From an uncultured Victivallales bacterium (GTDB taxonomy: Bacteria; Verrucomicrobiota; Lentisphaeria; Victivallales; UBA1829): a DNA stretch of 40,722 nt. Position 1 is the first letter of the stretch, and each line of letters opens with the position of its first letter. The notes under the pieces were generated by a model. The model saw only the letters and a list, made by a program, of their open reading frames with translations. It was not told the origin of the DNA and did no database searches. Positions 1 to 7,851 of this stretch are shown here, one piece after another. The stretch covers positions 1 through 40,722 of the forward strand of contig CAKUJH010000031.1 of NCBI GenBank assembly GCA_934661375.1. Direction: 5' to 3'. Made by a program: the position numbers and the translations under genes.

Positions 1-302
1 CGTTCGGGCTGTGCAACGGTGACCTGTTCCGGCTGAACGCCACTCTGCTGCTGTACGGTCTGGGTGTCGCCGTTTTTTCGAGTGCTCTGCCTTTCACGCT
101 GGATCTGCTGAGCATGAAGCGTCTGCCGGAAAAAACATTCAGCGTACTGCAAAGTCTTCAGCCGGCGTTCGGGGCATTGTCCGGACTGCTGTTCCTCGGA
201 GAATATCTGAGCCTTCTGCAATGGACTGCCATAATCTGTATCATGGCTGCCAGCACAGGCGCGGCATTTTGTGCAAAAGAAAAAACCGATCTGTCAAAAT
301 AA
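1..302 (+). CDS. RhtA-like EamA-family exporter, C-terminal part (5' end outside window)
   Basis: The reading frame is open from the window edge (first full codon at base 3) and ends with TAA at 300-302, so only about the last 99 residues are seen. The segment contains two to three hydrophobic helices and the stretch SSALPFTLDLLSMKRLP followed by a Gly/Ala-rich helix with FLGE. This closely resembles the last helices of E. coli RhtA, the threonine/homoserine exporter of the drug/metabolite (EamA) superfamily, in the inner membrane. The substrate cannot be fixed from this fragment. The next gene (putP-like) begins 21 bases downstream with its own Shine-Dalgarno, so the two are probably co-transcribed, pairing an amino-acid exporter with an amino-acid importer. 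Confidence 0.8.
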   Translation, partial: FGLCNGDLFRLNATLLLYGLGVAVFSSALPFTLDLLSMKRLPEKTFSVLQSLQPAFGALSGLLFLGEYLSLLQWTAIICIMAASTGAAFCAKEKTDLSK

Positions 303-323
303 ATAAAACAACACAGGAGAAAC

Positions 324-1796
324 ATGAAAATTTCGGAGATCGTCGTTTTTGTGGTATATCTGGCATTCATGCTGGGTATCGGAGTCTATTTCTTTATCAA
401 GGACCGCAACGGAGGAGAAAAAACCTTCTTCCTGGGCGACCGCAAGATGGGCGCGTGGGTAGGCGCGCTTTCCGCGGGAGCATCGGACATGAGCGCATGG
501 GTGCTGATGGGTCTGCCGACTGCTATTTATGCCGTCGGACTGGGGGAAGTCTGGATTTCCGCCGGACTTGCCATCGGCTACACCATCAGCTGGCTGGTAC
601 AGGCACCGCGTCTGCGACGCTTTTCCATTGTATCGGGTGACGCCATCACCATTCCGCAGTATCTGACCAACCGTTTCATGGCGAAATCCAAAGCGCTGCA
701 AGTCATTTGTGCGCTGGTGTTTCTGCTGGCATACACGATTTACACCGCAGCCAGCATCAAGGCGTGCGGCATCCTGTTCCATAAAGTCATCGGGCTGGAC
801 GTAACTCTGTCCATGTATCTGGCGGCGTTCATCGTGGTCGGTTATACCTTCCTCGGCGGGTTCTCGGCGGTCTGCTGGACGGACTTCTTCCAGGGACTGC
901 TGATTCTTGCGGCGATGCTTACTGCTCCGCTCTTTGCCATTTTCATGCTGGATTCCACCACGCAGGTGATTGATACGCCGCACTATTGGAACGCTTTCGG
1001 CGACTGGCGCAAAGTGGTGTCCGGTCTGGCATGGGGCCTCGGTTACTTCGGAATGCCCCACATCATTATCCGTTTCATGTCGCTCTCTTCTCAGAAAGAG
1101 CTGAAAAAATCCGCCAAAATCGGCATCAGCTGGACCGTTCTTATCGTGATCTTTGCCGCGGCAATCGGTCTGATCGGACGTATGAAACTCGGTATGCAGG
1201 CGGATATCAAGGAAAACGAACTGGTGTTCATCCAGATGGTCCGCATGATTTTCCCCGGAGTCATTTCCGGAGTTCTGCTTTCGGCAGTGCTGGCGGCGTC
1301 CATGAGTACGGCGGACAGCCAGCTGCTTTCGGCATCTTCGGCTCTTGCCAGCGACGTCTACAAACCCATCATCCGCAAGGACCGCGCCAGTGAATTTGAA
1401 CTGCTGTGGGTCGGCCGTATCGTTGTGCTGGCGGTTGCCACGATTTCCATGCTGATTGCCGCCAACCCGAACGCCGGTTCCATCATGGGACTGGTCACCA
1501 ACGCCTGGGGTCTGTTCGGTGCGGCATTCGGTCCTGCCATCATGCTTTCGCTGTTCTGGCGCAGATTCAATTTCGCCGGTGCGGCGGCTGGAATCATCAT
1601 CGGAGCGGCGGCGGACATCGCCTGGCTGTACCTTTGCCCGAAAACGGGAATCTACGAACTGCTTCCCGGATTTGTCATCGGAGCCATTGGCGCTGTGGTC
1701 GTTACACTCCTGACCCGCGCACCTTCGGCGGAAGTCATGCAGCAGTATGACAGAGCCGTTACTTATGATGATAAAACGGTTGACTGCAACGAATAA
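324..1796 (+). CDS. putP: Sodium/proline symporter (PutP-type, SSS family)
   Basis: A 490-residue integral membrane protein, close to the usual PutP length of about 500. It carries the signature GASDMSAWVLMGLP near residues 50-65, which in PutP contains the Asp and Ser of the sodium/substrate site, and has the alternating hydrophobic helices of the sodium:solute symporter family. The role is Na+-coupled uptake of proline across the inner membrane. The start is supported by AGGAG seven bases upstream of ATG. It follows an RhtA-like exporter by 21 bases. A proline biosynthesis gene (proC) lies 11 kb away but not in the same unit. A different SSS substrate cannot be excluded, but the residues seen fit PutP well. 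Confidence 0.88.
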   Translation: MKISEIVVFVVYLAFMLGIGVYFFIKDRNGGEKTFFLGDRKMGAWVGALSAGASDMSAWVLMGLPTAIYAVGLGEVWISAGLAIGYTISWLVQAPRLRRFSIVSGDAITIPQYLTNRFMAKSKALQVICALVFLLAYTIYTAASIKACGILFHKVIGLDVTLSMYLAAFIVVGYTFLGGFSAVCWTDFFQGLLILAAMLTAPLFAIFMLDSTTQVIDTPHYWNAFGDWRKVVSGLAWGLGYFGMPHIIIRFMSLSSQKELKKSAKIGISWTVLIVIFAAAIGLIGRMKLGMQADIKENELVFIQMVRMIFPGVISGVLLSAVLAASMSTADSQLLSASSALASDVYKPIIRKDRASEFELLWVGRIVVLAVATISMLIAANPNAGSIMGLVTNAWGLFGAAFGPAIMLSLFWRRFNFAGAAAGIIIGAAADIAWLYLCPKTGIYELLPGFVIGAIGAVVVTLLTRAPSAEVMQQYDRAVTYDDKTVDCNE

Positions 1797-1804
1797 ACTT
1801 TATT

Positions 1805-1844
1805 CCTGTTCCGGCGGGGCTTCCTTTCCGCCGGAATGAACAGG
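1805..1844 (+). promoter_or_regulatory. Hairpin overlapping the GNAT gene Shine-Dalgarno
   Basis: TCCGGCGG (1810-1817) pairs with CCGCCGGA (1828-1835). The outer arm CCTGTT (1805-1810) can pair with AACAGG (1839-1844), leaving ATG at 1836-1838 in a bulge. The right arm runs into the AGGAG (1842-1846) that serves the ATG at 1857. There is no T-run, so it is a poor terminator. It may limit translation of the GNAT gene or end putP mRNA by processing; this is an inference. Confidence 0.5.
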
Positions 1845-1856
1845 AGAATGGAAAAC

Positions 1857-2345
1857 ATGCAGGACATCAGACCTTATGAAAAGAAATATCTGAACGCTGC
1901 CAGAGAAATCTGGAATGACGTTGTCCGCGACGGCAACGCCTTTCCGCAGCTGAATGAACTGACCGAGGAAGAAGGCGATACTTTCTTTTCCGGACAGTCC
2001 TTCACCGGCATCGCCGTCAACCCGGATTCCGGCGAAGTTACGGGATTGTATATCCTGCATCCGAATAACGTTGGGCGCTGCGGTCATATCTGCAATGCCA
2101 GTTATGCGGTGAAGAAAACCTGCCGCGGACAGCATGTTGGCGAGCAGCTGGTCTGTCATTGTCTGCGCAAAGCCAAAGAGCTGGGCTTCGGAATTTTACA
2201 GTTCAACGCCGTGGTCCGCAGCAATGAAACTGCACTCCGGCTGTATAAAAAACTCGGTTTTGTTCAGCTGGGCGTCATTCCGCGCGGATTTCTCCGGAAA
2301 GACGGTTTCTACGAGGATATCATTCCCCATTACCACGAACTGTGA
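1857..2345 (+). CDS. GNAT-family N-acetyltransferase
   Basis: About 162 residues from the preferred ATG at 1857, which has AGGAG ten bases upstream. An earlier in-frame ATG at 1836 lacks a ribosome site and sits inside a hairpin. The protein shows the acetyl-CoA binding motif A (CRGQHVGEQLV, residues about 84-94) and the C-terminal N-x-x-A-L-R-L-Y-K-K-L-G-F signature of GNAT enzymes. It should transfer an acetyl group from acetyl-CoA to an amine; the acceptor is not predictable. It lies 60 bases after putP. It converges with the glycosyltransferase gene on the other strand, overlapping its last 26 bases, and no terminator is visible between them. Confidence 0.85.
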   Translation: MQDIRPYEKKYLNAAREIWNDVVRDGNAFPQLNELTEEEGDTFFSGQSFTGIAVNPDSGEVTGLYILHPNNVGRCGHICNASYAVKKTCRGQHVGEQLVCHCLRKAKELGFGILQFNAVVRSNETALRLYKKLGFVQLGVIPRGFLRKDGFYEDIIPHYHEL

Positions 2346-3090
2346 AACGGGGAAAATGAAACAGCCGGGATACCAGCAGACGCAGATGCAGCAAGGTCAG
2401 GCGGGTAAGTTCCGGCAGTTTTCTGAAATGTGTAATGCGCTGTTCTGGTTCAGAATAAAACACCCGGATCGGCACGTCATGAAATTCCGCTCCCGCCCAG
2501 GCGGCACGGGCAAGGACTTCCGCTTCAAAATCATAACGGGAGCAGCGGAAATGCAGTTCCGAAATCAGCTGCACCGGATACATGCGGAAACCGCTCTGAC
2601 AATCCTGCGAGCCGATCCCGCTTTCCAGCCGGAACAAACCATTCGACAAAGCACGGCCCAGTTTGGAGCCGAAGGGAACCGGCTGCCCGGAAAAATCCCG
2701 GCATCCAATCACAAAAACCTGTCCCCGTTCCGTCCATTTCAGAAAAGCGGGAATATCTGCGGGATCGTGTTGTCCGTCTGCATCCAGAGTGAGCATGTAC
2801 CTGAACCTCATGCGGCGGAGCAGAGCCAGTGCCCGAAGCAGAGCCGCACCTTTCCCGCAGTTGGTTTTCTGACGGAGCAGCAGAACCGGAAGACCGCGGA
2901 GCTGTTCCGCTGGATCGCAGTCTGTGCTGCCGTCATCCACGACCAGAACATCGGGAAGCTGCCGCAGAGTTTTCTCTGCAACAGCGCGCAATGTTCCGCC
3001 GTGATTGTAAACCGGAATCACAGCGCAGACCGAAGGGTTGTGCGGCTTCGGCAAAGGCTGTGATTCATCCAGAATCCGCAGACCGGTCAC
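2320..3090 (-). CDS. Family 2 glycosyltransferase
   Basis: A cytoplasmic GT-A enzyme of about 256 residues. It has the family 2 core: VIPVYN near residue 27, VVDDGSTD near 50 and LDADGQHDPADIP near 95 (the DxD metal/sugar-nucleotide site). The pattern resembles dolichol-phosphate-mannose-synthase-like enzymes, but no C-terminal membrane helices are visible. The donor and acceptor are not predictable. I place the start at a GTG (3090-3088) that overlaps the thyX stop as GTGA, giving translational coupling; the longer frame from 3186 would lie entirely inside thyX and adds no family residues. It is the third gene of the pseudokinase-thyX operon. The 3' end overlaps the convergent GNAT gene. Confidence 0.82.
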   Translation of the reverse strand: MTGLRILDESQPLPKPHNPSVCAVIPVYNHGGTLRAVAEKTLRQLPDVLVVDDGSTDCDPAEQLRGLPVLLLRQKTNCGKGAALLRALALLRRMRFRYMLTLDADGQHDPADIPAFLKWTERGQVFVIGCRDFSGQPVPFGSKLGRALSNGLFRLESGIGSQDCQSGFRMYPVQLISELHFRCSRYDFEAEVLARAAWAGAEFHDVPIRVFYSEPEQRITHFRKLPELTRLTLLHLRLLVSRLFHFPRFTVRGNGE

Positions 3091-3806
3091 CAGACCTGTC
3101 CCTTGGATTCGAAATAAGCCGCCACGTTCGGGATGACCGGCTTGATCAGTTTTTTGATCGCCTGGGCATACTGCCGGATTTCCCACTGTGCATGTTCGCT
3201 GTCGCGGAGTTCAAGGAAGTGCAGCAGATTGTTGAGGTCAACAGTCCCCCAGAAAGTAACCATCATGTTCTGCGGCAGAACGCCGCGCGCCTGTTCGCGG
3301 CAGACTCCGCGTTCGATGAGGCTGTTGTAGAAATCCAGACATTTCAGATTGTGCTGGCGGATTTCCTCACGCATGGCGGCGTCATCGAAGTCCGGCGCGT
3401 CCACCGATGCCTGGCGGTCGGTGGCAGCCTGACGGCGCAGCTTCGGCGGAGTGTAGAATTCCAGGTCGATTTCCGTGTAACGCCGGGAAATTTCGTTGTA
3501 GGACCAGGTGCGGTGGCGGTGCCACTGTCCGCGGATGAACAGCGGACAATGAATGCTGAAAGTGAAGACCAGATGCTCCAGCGGGCTGGTATGCCGGTTT
3601 TCAATCAGATAGCGGAGAAGTCCGATATCTTTGTCGTCCATCTGCGTTTTGAGTTTGCCGAACGAGACCCGCGCGGCGTTGACAATGGAGGTTTCGGAGC
3701 CCAGATGATCAATGAGTCCGACCCAGCCCTGACCGTCCAGAACTTTGACGTGGTTGTCGGGCGGGACATTCAAATGCTGCATAGCCATGATTGTTTTTTC
3801 TTTCAT
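3087..3806 (-). CDS. thyX: FAD-dependent thymidylate synthase ThyX
   Basis: A protein of up to 239 residues that makes dTMP from dUMP using methylenetetrahydrofolate, FAD and NADPH, in place of ThyA. It contains the diagnostic ThyX motif RHRTWSYNEISRRY near residues 97-110 and the later conserved Arg-rich segment REQARGVLPQ. The frame opens with ATG at 3806, four bases after the upstream pseudokinase stop; a second in-frame ATG (MAMQHL, about residue 7) could be the real start, and neither has a strong ribosome site. It sits between an FHA-pseudokinase and a glycosyltransferase in one minus-strand operon, an arrangement with no obvious functional logic. Confidence 0.95.
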   Translation of the reverse strand: MKEKTIMAMQHLNVPPDNHVKVLDGQGWVGLIDHLGSETSIVNAARVSFGKLKTQMDDKDIGLLRYLIENRHTSPLEHLVFTFSIHCPLFIRGQWHRHRTWSYNEISRRYTEIDLEFYTPPKLRRQAATDRQASVDAPDFDDAAMREEIRQHNLKCLDFYNSLIERGVCREQARGVLPQNMMVTFWGTVDLNNLLHFLELRDSEHAQWEIRQYAQAIKKLIKPVIPNVAAYFESKGQVW

Positions 3807-3809
3807 TTG

Positions 3810-5054
3810 TTATCGGTTATGGTTGGATTTTTCTTTTTCTTTCCGGAGCAGCGAGTTGGCGCGCGCCAGGTCGGACATCAGTTCTTTCCAGGAACCGTAC
3901 CGCTGCTCCGGCTGTTTCATGGTCATCCGGATCAGAATGGCGGTGATGGTCGGATGCACCTGTATCTGCGGATTGCGTTCCTGTGGCAGCGGCATGGTCC
4001 GGGAACGATGCATATCCTCCAGTTCCGGCACGGAATCGGCACGGAACGGCAGAACACCGGTCAGCAGCTGGAAGAACATGATTCCCAACGAATAAAGGTC
4101 GGACTGCCAGACCGGATTTCCGGCAGTTGCTTCCGGTGCGGCATACCATTGTCCGGGGCGATGAACATAATCCGGATAAAACTTCCCGCGCCAGGATGTC
4201 AGCCCTGCGCCGACAATGTAATTGCCGTTCCGGGGAGCATACAGAATTTTGGATGGTTTCAGATCTCCGTGAATCATACCGTGACCGTACCCGCGATCCA
4301 GAATCATTGCCGCGGAATAAATCAGCGCAAGAGAACGGTTTGGGACCAGCGGAGCAAGCATGGAAATCATGCGGTCAAAGGACGGCGCTTCCTGATATTC
4401 GGTTGAATACCAGCACAGTCCGGAATCCAGAGCTCCGCCGGAAGCCGCCGGCAGTCCGGGAATACGGGGCTGTTCCGCCAGCAGACGGGTCAGTTCGCGT
4501 CCTGCGGAAAAATCGGACGGCGGTTCTTTGTATACTTTCAGAACCTGCAGATGTCCATCACCGGAATCGGTTATATACGCCGCAGTCCGTTCATTTTCGG
4601 ACAGTATGCTTTTTATCGCGCCGGAAACGGGCCGGTCGCCCGGCTTGAACAGTTTTGAGCCGCCGGGTTCTGTTCCGGTGCGGGGGGCAAGCGGCATACC
4701 TGTCAGCATTTTCAGTTTGGTGCTGATGGTGGGAACCTTGCGGGTGGCAGTGGAATCGGAATCCCGGAATTCAAACTCCGCCGCTCCTGCCCGAATCCGG
4801 TCGCCGTTCCGGAGCAGACGATCCTGATGTCCGATGGGTTCTCCGTTCAGGAAAGTTCCGTTGGTGGAATTCAGATCCGCCAGAGCGAAACCGTTGGCGC
4901 TGGTATTGAAAAAGACCACGCAGTGACGGCGGCTGAGCCGTTCGGCATCCAGACAGAGCCGGCAGGATGAATCGCGTCCGATGCTGTATTCCACATCGGT
5001 TTTCAAATCCTGATGAATCTGTTCACCGTTCCATTCCCAGTTCAAAGATGCCAT
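3810..5054 (-). CDS. FHA-domain protein fused to a degenerate Ser/Thr kinase (pseudokinase)
   Basis: About 414 residues from ATG at 5054, chosen because AGGAGG lies eight bases upstream; the frame continues to 6212 only as an antisense shadow of galE. Residues 20-95 form a canonical FHA phosphothreonine-binding domain (YSIGRD, LSRRH, LNSTNGTFLNG). Residues about 145-400 follow a protein-kinase fold with HGDLKPSKIL (262-271), APE (306-308) and DLYSLG (319-324). Key catalytic residues are changed: the Asn after the catalytic loop is Lys269, the DFG metal site reads GAG (282-284), and no glycine-rich loop is visible. VLKVYK near 171 may keep the ATP lysine. It is therefore probably a phospho-signal scaffold rather than an active kinase. 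No transmembrane segment is seen. First gene of the operon with thyX and a glycosyltransferase. Confidence 0.85.
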   Translation of the reverse strand: MASLNWEWNGEQIHQDLKTDVEYSIGRDSSCRLCLDAERLSRRHCVVFFNTSANGFALADLNSTNGTFLNGEPIGHQDRLLRNGDRIRAGAAEFEFRDSDSTATRKVPTISTKLKMLTGMPLAPRTGTEPGGSKLFKPGDRPVSGAIKSILSENERTAAYITDSGDGHLQVLKVYKEPPSDFSAGRELTRLLAEQPRIPGLPAASGGALDSGLCWYSTEYQEAPSFDRMISMLAPLVPNRSLALIYSAAMILDRGYGHGMIHGDLKPSKILYAPRNGNYIVGAGLTSWRGKFYPDYVHRPGQWYAAPEATAGNPVWQSDLYSLGIMFFQLLTGVLPFRADSVPELEDMHRSRTMPLPQERNPQIQVHPTITAILIRMTMKQPEQRYGSWKELMSDLARANSLLRKEKEKSNHNR

Positions 5055-5083
5055 TGCGGAAGCCTCCTGTAAATTTCCACAGT

Positions 5084-5112
5084 ATGATAGCATTCCTGTG
5101 CCTCTTTTTCCA
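5084..5112 (-). promoter_or_regulatory. Promoter of the pseudokinase-thyX-GT2 operon
   Basis: On the minus strand a TGGAAA box (5112-5107) and a TATCAT box (5089-5084) are separated by 17 bases, about 30 bases ahead of the pseudokinase start. The match to sigma-70 consensus is fair. Confidence 0.5.
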
Positions 5113-5155
5113 GTCCGGAAGCGGATATTTTCCGAGGAAATCTTCTGCGGCGGGG

Positions 5156-5184
5156 TTGAACGGATGCCGGTTCTGCTGTATATT
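5156..5184 (+). promoter_or_regulatory. galE promoter
   Basis: TTGAAC (5156-5161) and TATATT (5179-5184) are separated by 17 bases. The galE ribosome site (AAGGAG, 5200-5205) begins about 15 bases further on. This is a good sigma-70 match, divergent from the pseudokinase operon promoter. Confidence 0.65.
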
Positions 5185-5213
5185 ACCAGTTCATAACTCA
5201 AGGAGCAGAATCC

Positions 5214-6191
5214 ATGAAAAACATTTTCATTGCCGGAGGCGCCGGCTATATCGGCAGCGCCTGCACCGAATACATGCTCAACCACGGATACCAGGTTACC
5301 GTTTTCGATTCTCTGGTTACCGGACACCGTAAAGCTGTTGATCCGCGCGCGACTTTCATTCAGGGGGATCTGGCAGACCGGGAAAAACTGCTGGAAATTT
5401 TCCGGAACGGCAGTTATGATGCAGTCATGCACTTCGCGGCGTTCTCTCTGGTCGGCGAATCCATGAAAAACCCGGGCAAATATTTCCGCAACAATCTTGC
5501 CAATGCCATCAATCTGGCGGATGCCGCCGTGGAAGGCAAAGTTCAGGCGTTCGTGTTTTCCAGCACTGCCGCCACTTTCGGTGAACCGAAAAACATTCCC
5601 ATCCGCGAAAACGATGAGCAGAAACCGATCAATCCGTACGGTGAATCCAAGCTCTGCTTTGAAAAAGTTCTGAACTGGTACAGCCGCATTTACGGGCTGA
5701 AATATGTTGCTCTGCGTTATTTCAACGCCGCAGGCGCCACGGAAAATTTCGGGGAAGATCACAATCCCGAATCGCATCTGATTCCGATCCTGCTGCAGGT
5801 CGCACAAGGCAAACGCGAAAAAGCCATGCTGTTCGGCGATGACTATGACACGCCGGACGGAACCTGCATCCGTGACTATATCCATATTCTTGACCTGGCG
5901 CAGGCTCATGAAAAGGCTCTCTATGCGCCCCGCAGCGGACATTACAACCTCGGTACGGGCAACGGTCTCAGCGTGAAGGAAATTCTGGAAACAGCCCGCA
6001 AAGTTACCGGCAAACCCATCCCCGCCGAAATCGTGCCGCGCCGCCCGGGCGATCCGCCGCGTCTGATTGCCTGTTCCGATCTCGCCAAACAGGAACTCGG
6101 CTGGAAACCCCAGTTCGAAAATGCCGAAGCCATTATCCAGTCTGTCTGGAAATGGATGGAAAAATTCCCGAACGGTTATCAGGACCGCTGA
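5214..6191 (+). CDS. galE: UDP-glucose 4-epimerase
   Basis: A 325-residue extended short-chain dehydrogenase, close to the usual GalE length. It has the N-terminal NAD-binding GGAGYIGS (8-15), the SSTAATFG segment with the catalytic Ser/Thr region, YGESK containing the catalytic Tyr-x-x-x-Lys, RYFNAAGA, and the family motif GTCIRDYIH. It interconverts UDP-glucose and UDP-galactose in the cytoplasm, serving galactose catabolism and supply of UDP-galactose for glycan synthesis. AAGGAG eight bases upstream supports the start. A DnaQ-like exonuclease gene begins six bases after its stop, so the two form a small operon. The window also holds galactose-releasing enzyme candidates (GH110), so a role in using released galactose is plausible. 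Confidence 0.95.
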   Translation: MKNIFIAGGAGYIGSACTEYMLNHGYQVTVFDSLVTGHRKAVDPRATFIQGDLADREKLLEIFRNGSYDAVMHFAAFSLVGESMKNPGKYFRNNLANAINLADAAVEGKVQAFVFSSTAATFGEPKNIPIRENDEQKPINPYGESKLCFEKVLNWYSRIYGLKYVALRYFNAAGATENFGEDHNPESHLIPILLQVAQGKREKAMLFGDDYDTPDGTCIRDYIHILDLAQAHEKALYAPRSGHYNLGTGNGLSVKEILETARKVTGKPIPAEIVPRRPGDPPRLIACSDLAKQELGWKPQFENAEAIIQSVWKWMEKFPNGYQDR

Positions 6192-6197
6192 AAAAAC

Positions 6198-6740
6198 ATG
6201 GCATCCTGGCACGCAATGGGACCGTTCACGGTCTTCGACCTGGAAACCACCGGCATGAGTGCGGTTCGCGACCGTATCGTGGAAATCGGGGCGGTCCGGG
6301 TTGAAACCGATGGAACATTTTCACGGTTCGAGACTCTGGTCAATCCGGGAATCCCGATTCCGTGGCAGGTCTCGCGGGTTCACGGCATCGACAATGAAAT
6401 GGTTGCCGATGCTCCCCGTTTCAAGGATGCCGCATACCGATTTCTGGACTTCATCAAAGGTTCGCGGCTGGTTGCCCACAATGCGCGGTTTGACTTGTCC
6501 TTCCTGCAGGAAAGCCTTGCCAGAAACGCCTTGCCTGTCTGGAAATTCGGAGCATACGACAGCATTGTGCTGATCCGGAAAGCCTATCCGGGACTTTCCA
6601 GTTACAGCCTGCAGTCTCTGCGTCAGGAATTGGGGCTGGGTCAGGATATTGATGAATCCCGGCCGCACCGTGCCGGATATGATGCAGAGCTGACCATGGA
6701 AGCATTCAGTATGGCAATGCGGCGGCTGTACGCCATGTGA
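6198..6740 (+). CDS. DnaQ-like 3'-5' exonuclease (DEDDh family)
   Basis: A 180-residue stand-alone exonuclease domain resembling the epsilon subunit of DNA polymerase III. The DEDDh residues are visible: FDLETTG near residues 13-19 (ExoI), HNARFD near 94-99 (ExoII), and HRAGYDAE near 156-163 (ExoIII, with His and Asp). It should remove nucleotides from 3' ends using two metal ions. Whether it proofreads for a polymerase or acts in repair or RNA processing cannot be told. The ATG at 6198 lies six bases after the galE stop and has no strong ribosome site; a second ATG at 6213 is also possible. It ends just before a strong terminator. Confidence 0.87.
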   Translation: MASWHAMGPFTVFDLETTGMSAVRDRIVEIGAVRVETDGTFSRFETLVNPGIPIPWQVSRVHGIDNEMVADAPRFKDAAYRFLDFIKGSRLVAHNARFDLSFLQESLARNALPVWKFGAYDSIVLIRKAYPGLSSYSLQSLRQELGLGQDIDESRPHRAGYDAELTMEAFSMAMRRLYAM

Positions 6741-6751
6741 AAATAATGTAC

Positions 6752-6795
6752 ACACAAAAAAAGCGAACCAATTGCACGGTTCGCTTTTTTTGTGT
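6752..6795. terminator. Bidirectional intrinsic terminator
   Basis: A perfect 18-base inverted repeat (6752-6769 and 6778-6795) with an eight-base loop. Its GCGAACC/GGTTCGC core is flanked by seven A on one side and seven T on the other, so it can end transcription of galE-exonuclease rightward and of nifU-tsaB leftward. Confidence 0.93.
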
Positions 6796-6808
6796 TTTGC
6801 CGCTTTGA

Positions 6809-7483
6809 TCAGAGACTGCGCGGAATGCGCGGCTCCACAAATACCGCCGGGCGCAGATACACCGGAGCGGTCAGCGGCACGGAAAAATCATCCGGCTGAT
6901 TGAAAATCAGACGTGAAGCCATCACATGCGGCACGGTCCGGAGTTTTCCTTCCGCCATGCGGCCGGCAATCTCCTGTACACGTGCGGCATCCTTGTCCAA
7001 AGCAATCAGCACGTCATATTCCGCCAGCGGTGCCAGCGTTTCTGCGTTCAGCACTTCGTGGAAACCCGAAGGGGCAAAAGTGCCGTTCCGGCGTTCCAGC
7101 CCGAACCCCAGCAGTTCATCCCGGCGTCCGTCGAAAAGCACCAGAACCCGCGTTACACTCTCCGGCAGATTCAGGGAATCCGCCATGGCTCCGGCAGTTG
7201 ACACGCCGCGTTTGCGGACGTCCCGCCGGAAAGACAGTCCCAGCACGAATGCCGCGGCGACCCGCAATCCGGTGAAGGAACCCGGTCCGCTGCCGACGCT
7301 CCATTCGGAAATGTCGTTCAGGTTCAGACCCTTCTTCGCCAGAATTCCTTCCAGCCAGCCGGGAAGTCCGGACGCATTGCGGGGCGGAAATTCCTGATGT
7401 TCTTCCAGCAGAATACTTCCTGCCGCATCACTTAACGCGAAGGAGGCTTCCTGCCAGGAATAATCGAATCCAGCTTTATACAT
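6809..7483 (-). CDS. tsaB: tRNA N6-threonylcarbamoyladenosine biosynthesis protein TsaB
   Basis: 224 residues, the normal TsaB length. It carries the actin-like-fold signature VGSGPGSFTGLRVA near residues 67-80, with the rest of the N-terminal domain following TsaB. TsaB pairs with TsaD and TsaE to form t6A37 on ANN-decoding tRNAs; TsaB itself is a scaffold and not catalytic. The start ATG at 7483 lies eight bases after the nifU stop and lacks a clear ribosome site, which suggests coupling to nifU translation. It converges with the exonuclease gene at the shared terminator. Confidence 0.9.
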   Translation of the reverse strand: MYKAGFDYSWQEASFALSDAAGSILLEEHQEFPPRNASGLPGWLEGILAKKGLNLNDISEWSVGSGPGSFTGLRVAAAFVLGLSFRRDVRKRGVSTAGAMADSLNLPESVTRVLVLFDGRRDELLGFGLERRNGTFAPSGFHEVLNAETLAPLAEYDVLIALDKDAARVQEIAGRMAEGKLRTVPHVMASRLIFNQPDDFSVPLTAPVYLRPAVFVEPRIPRSL

Positions 7484-7491
7484 GATGACGG

Positions 7492-7710
7492 TCAGACCCG
7501 TTCCACCACGATTTCGGGGTCGATTTCTTCGCGGAGGATTCTTTCGATTCCGTCTTTGATGGTCATGGTGGCGTGCGGACAGCAGCCGCAGGCGCCTTTC
7601 AGACGCAGCTGAACATTTTTGCCGTCAATGGCTGCGATTTCCAGATCGCCGCCGTCGTTCTGAAGACAAACCCGGAGTTCTTCCAGTTTGGCGCGAATTT
7701 TTTCTTCCAT
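7492..7710 (-). CDS. NifU C-terminal-domain protein (Fe-S cluster scaffold/carrier)
   Basis: A 72-residue protein matching the NifU C-terminal (Nfu) domain. It has LQNDGGDLE near residues 16-24 and the cluster-binding CGCCPHA near 41-47 with a Cys-x-x-Cys pair. It should carry a [4Fe-4S] cluster between two subunits and deliver it to apoproteins. AAGGAA about seven bases upstream supports the start. It leads a two-gene unit with tsaB. Its leader contains two short hairpins, one directly upstream of the ribosome site. The stand-alone Nfu domain is common and the gene is complete. Confidence 0.9.
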   Translation of the reverse strand: MEEKIRAKLEELRVCLQNDGGDLEIAAIDGKNVQLRLKGACGCCPHATMTIKDGIERILREEIDPEIVVERV

Positions 7711-7727
7711 ATTAACGTTCCTTTCTG

Positions 7728-7820
7728 CCGGGAAGCCCGGTCATCATTTTATTTACTGTCAGGTTTCCCGGTTCAGCGGGAAAACAGTCTTACAATACCA
7801 CGTCAACCGCCGCTTTTCAA
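7728..7820 (-). promoter_or_regulatory. Promoter and leader of nifU-tsaB
   Basis: On the minus strand TTGAAA (7820-7815) and TATTGT (7797-7792) are 17 bases apart. The predicted leader has a hairpin with a CCCG/CGGG core (arms 7764-7770 and 7777-7783) and a second, CCGGG-loop-CCCGG (7728-7740), just before the ribosome site. The 140 bases between the upstream sialidase-fold gene and nifU hold no other recognised feature. Confidence 0.45.
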
Positions 7821-7851
7821 ATCTTTTCCGCAAAAAAACTGAACAATGCCG

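Noticed and set aside
2829..4406. A 525-codon plus-strand frame opposite the GT2, thyX and pseudokinase genes
   Set aside because: It runs across three genes with strong family motifs on the other strand and shows no motif of its own.
5055..6212. N-terminal extension of the pseudokinase frame by 386 codons
   Set aside because: It is antisense to galE and lies upstream of a good ribosome site and promoter. The FHA domain starts soon after the ATG at 5054.
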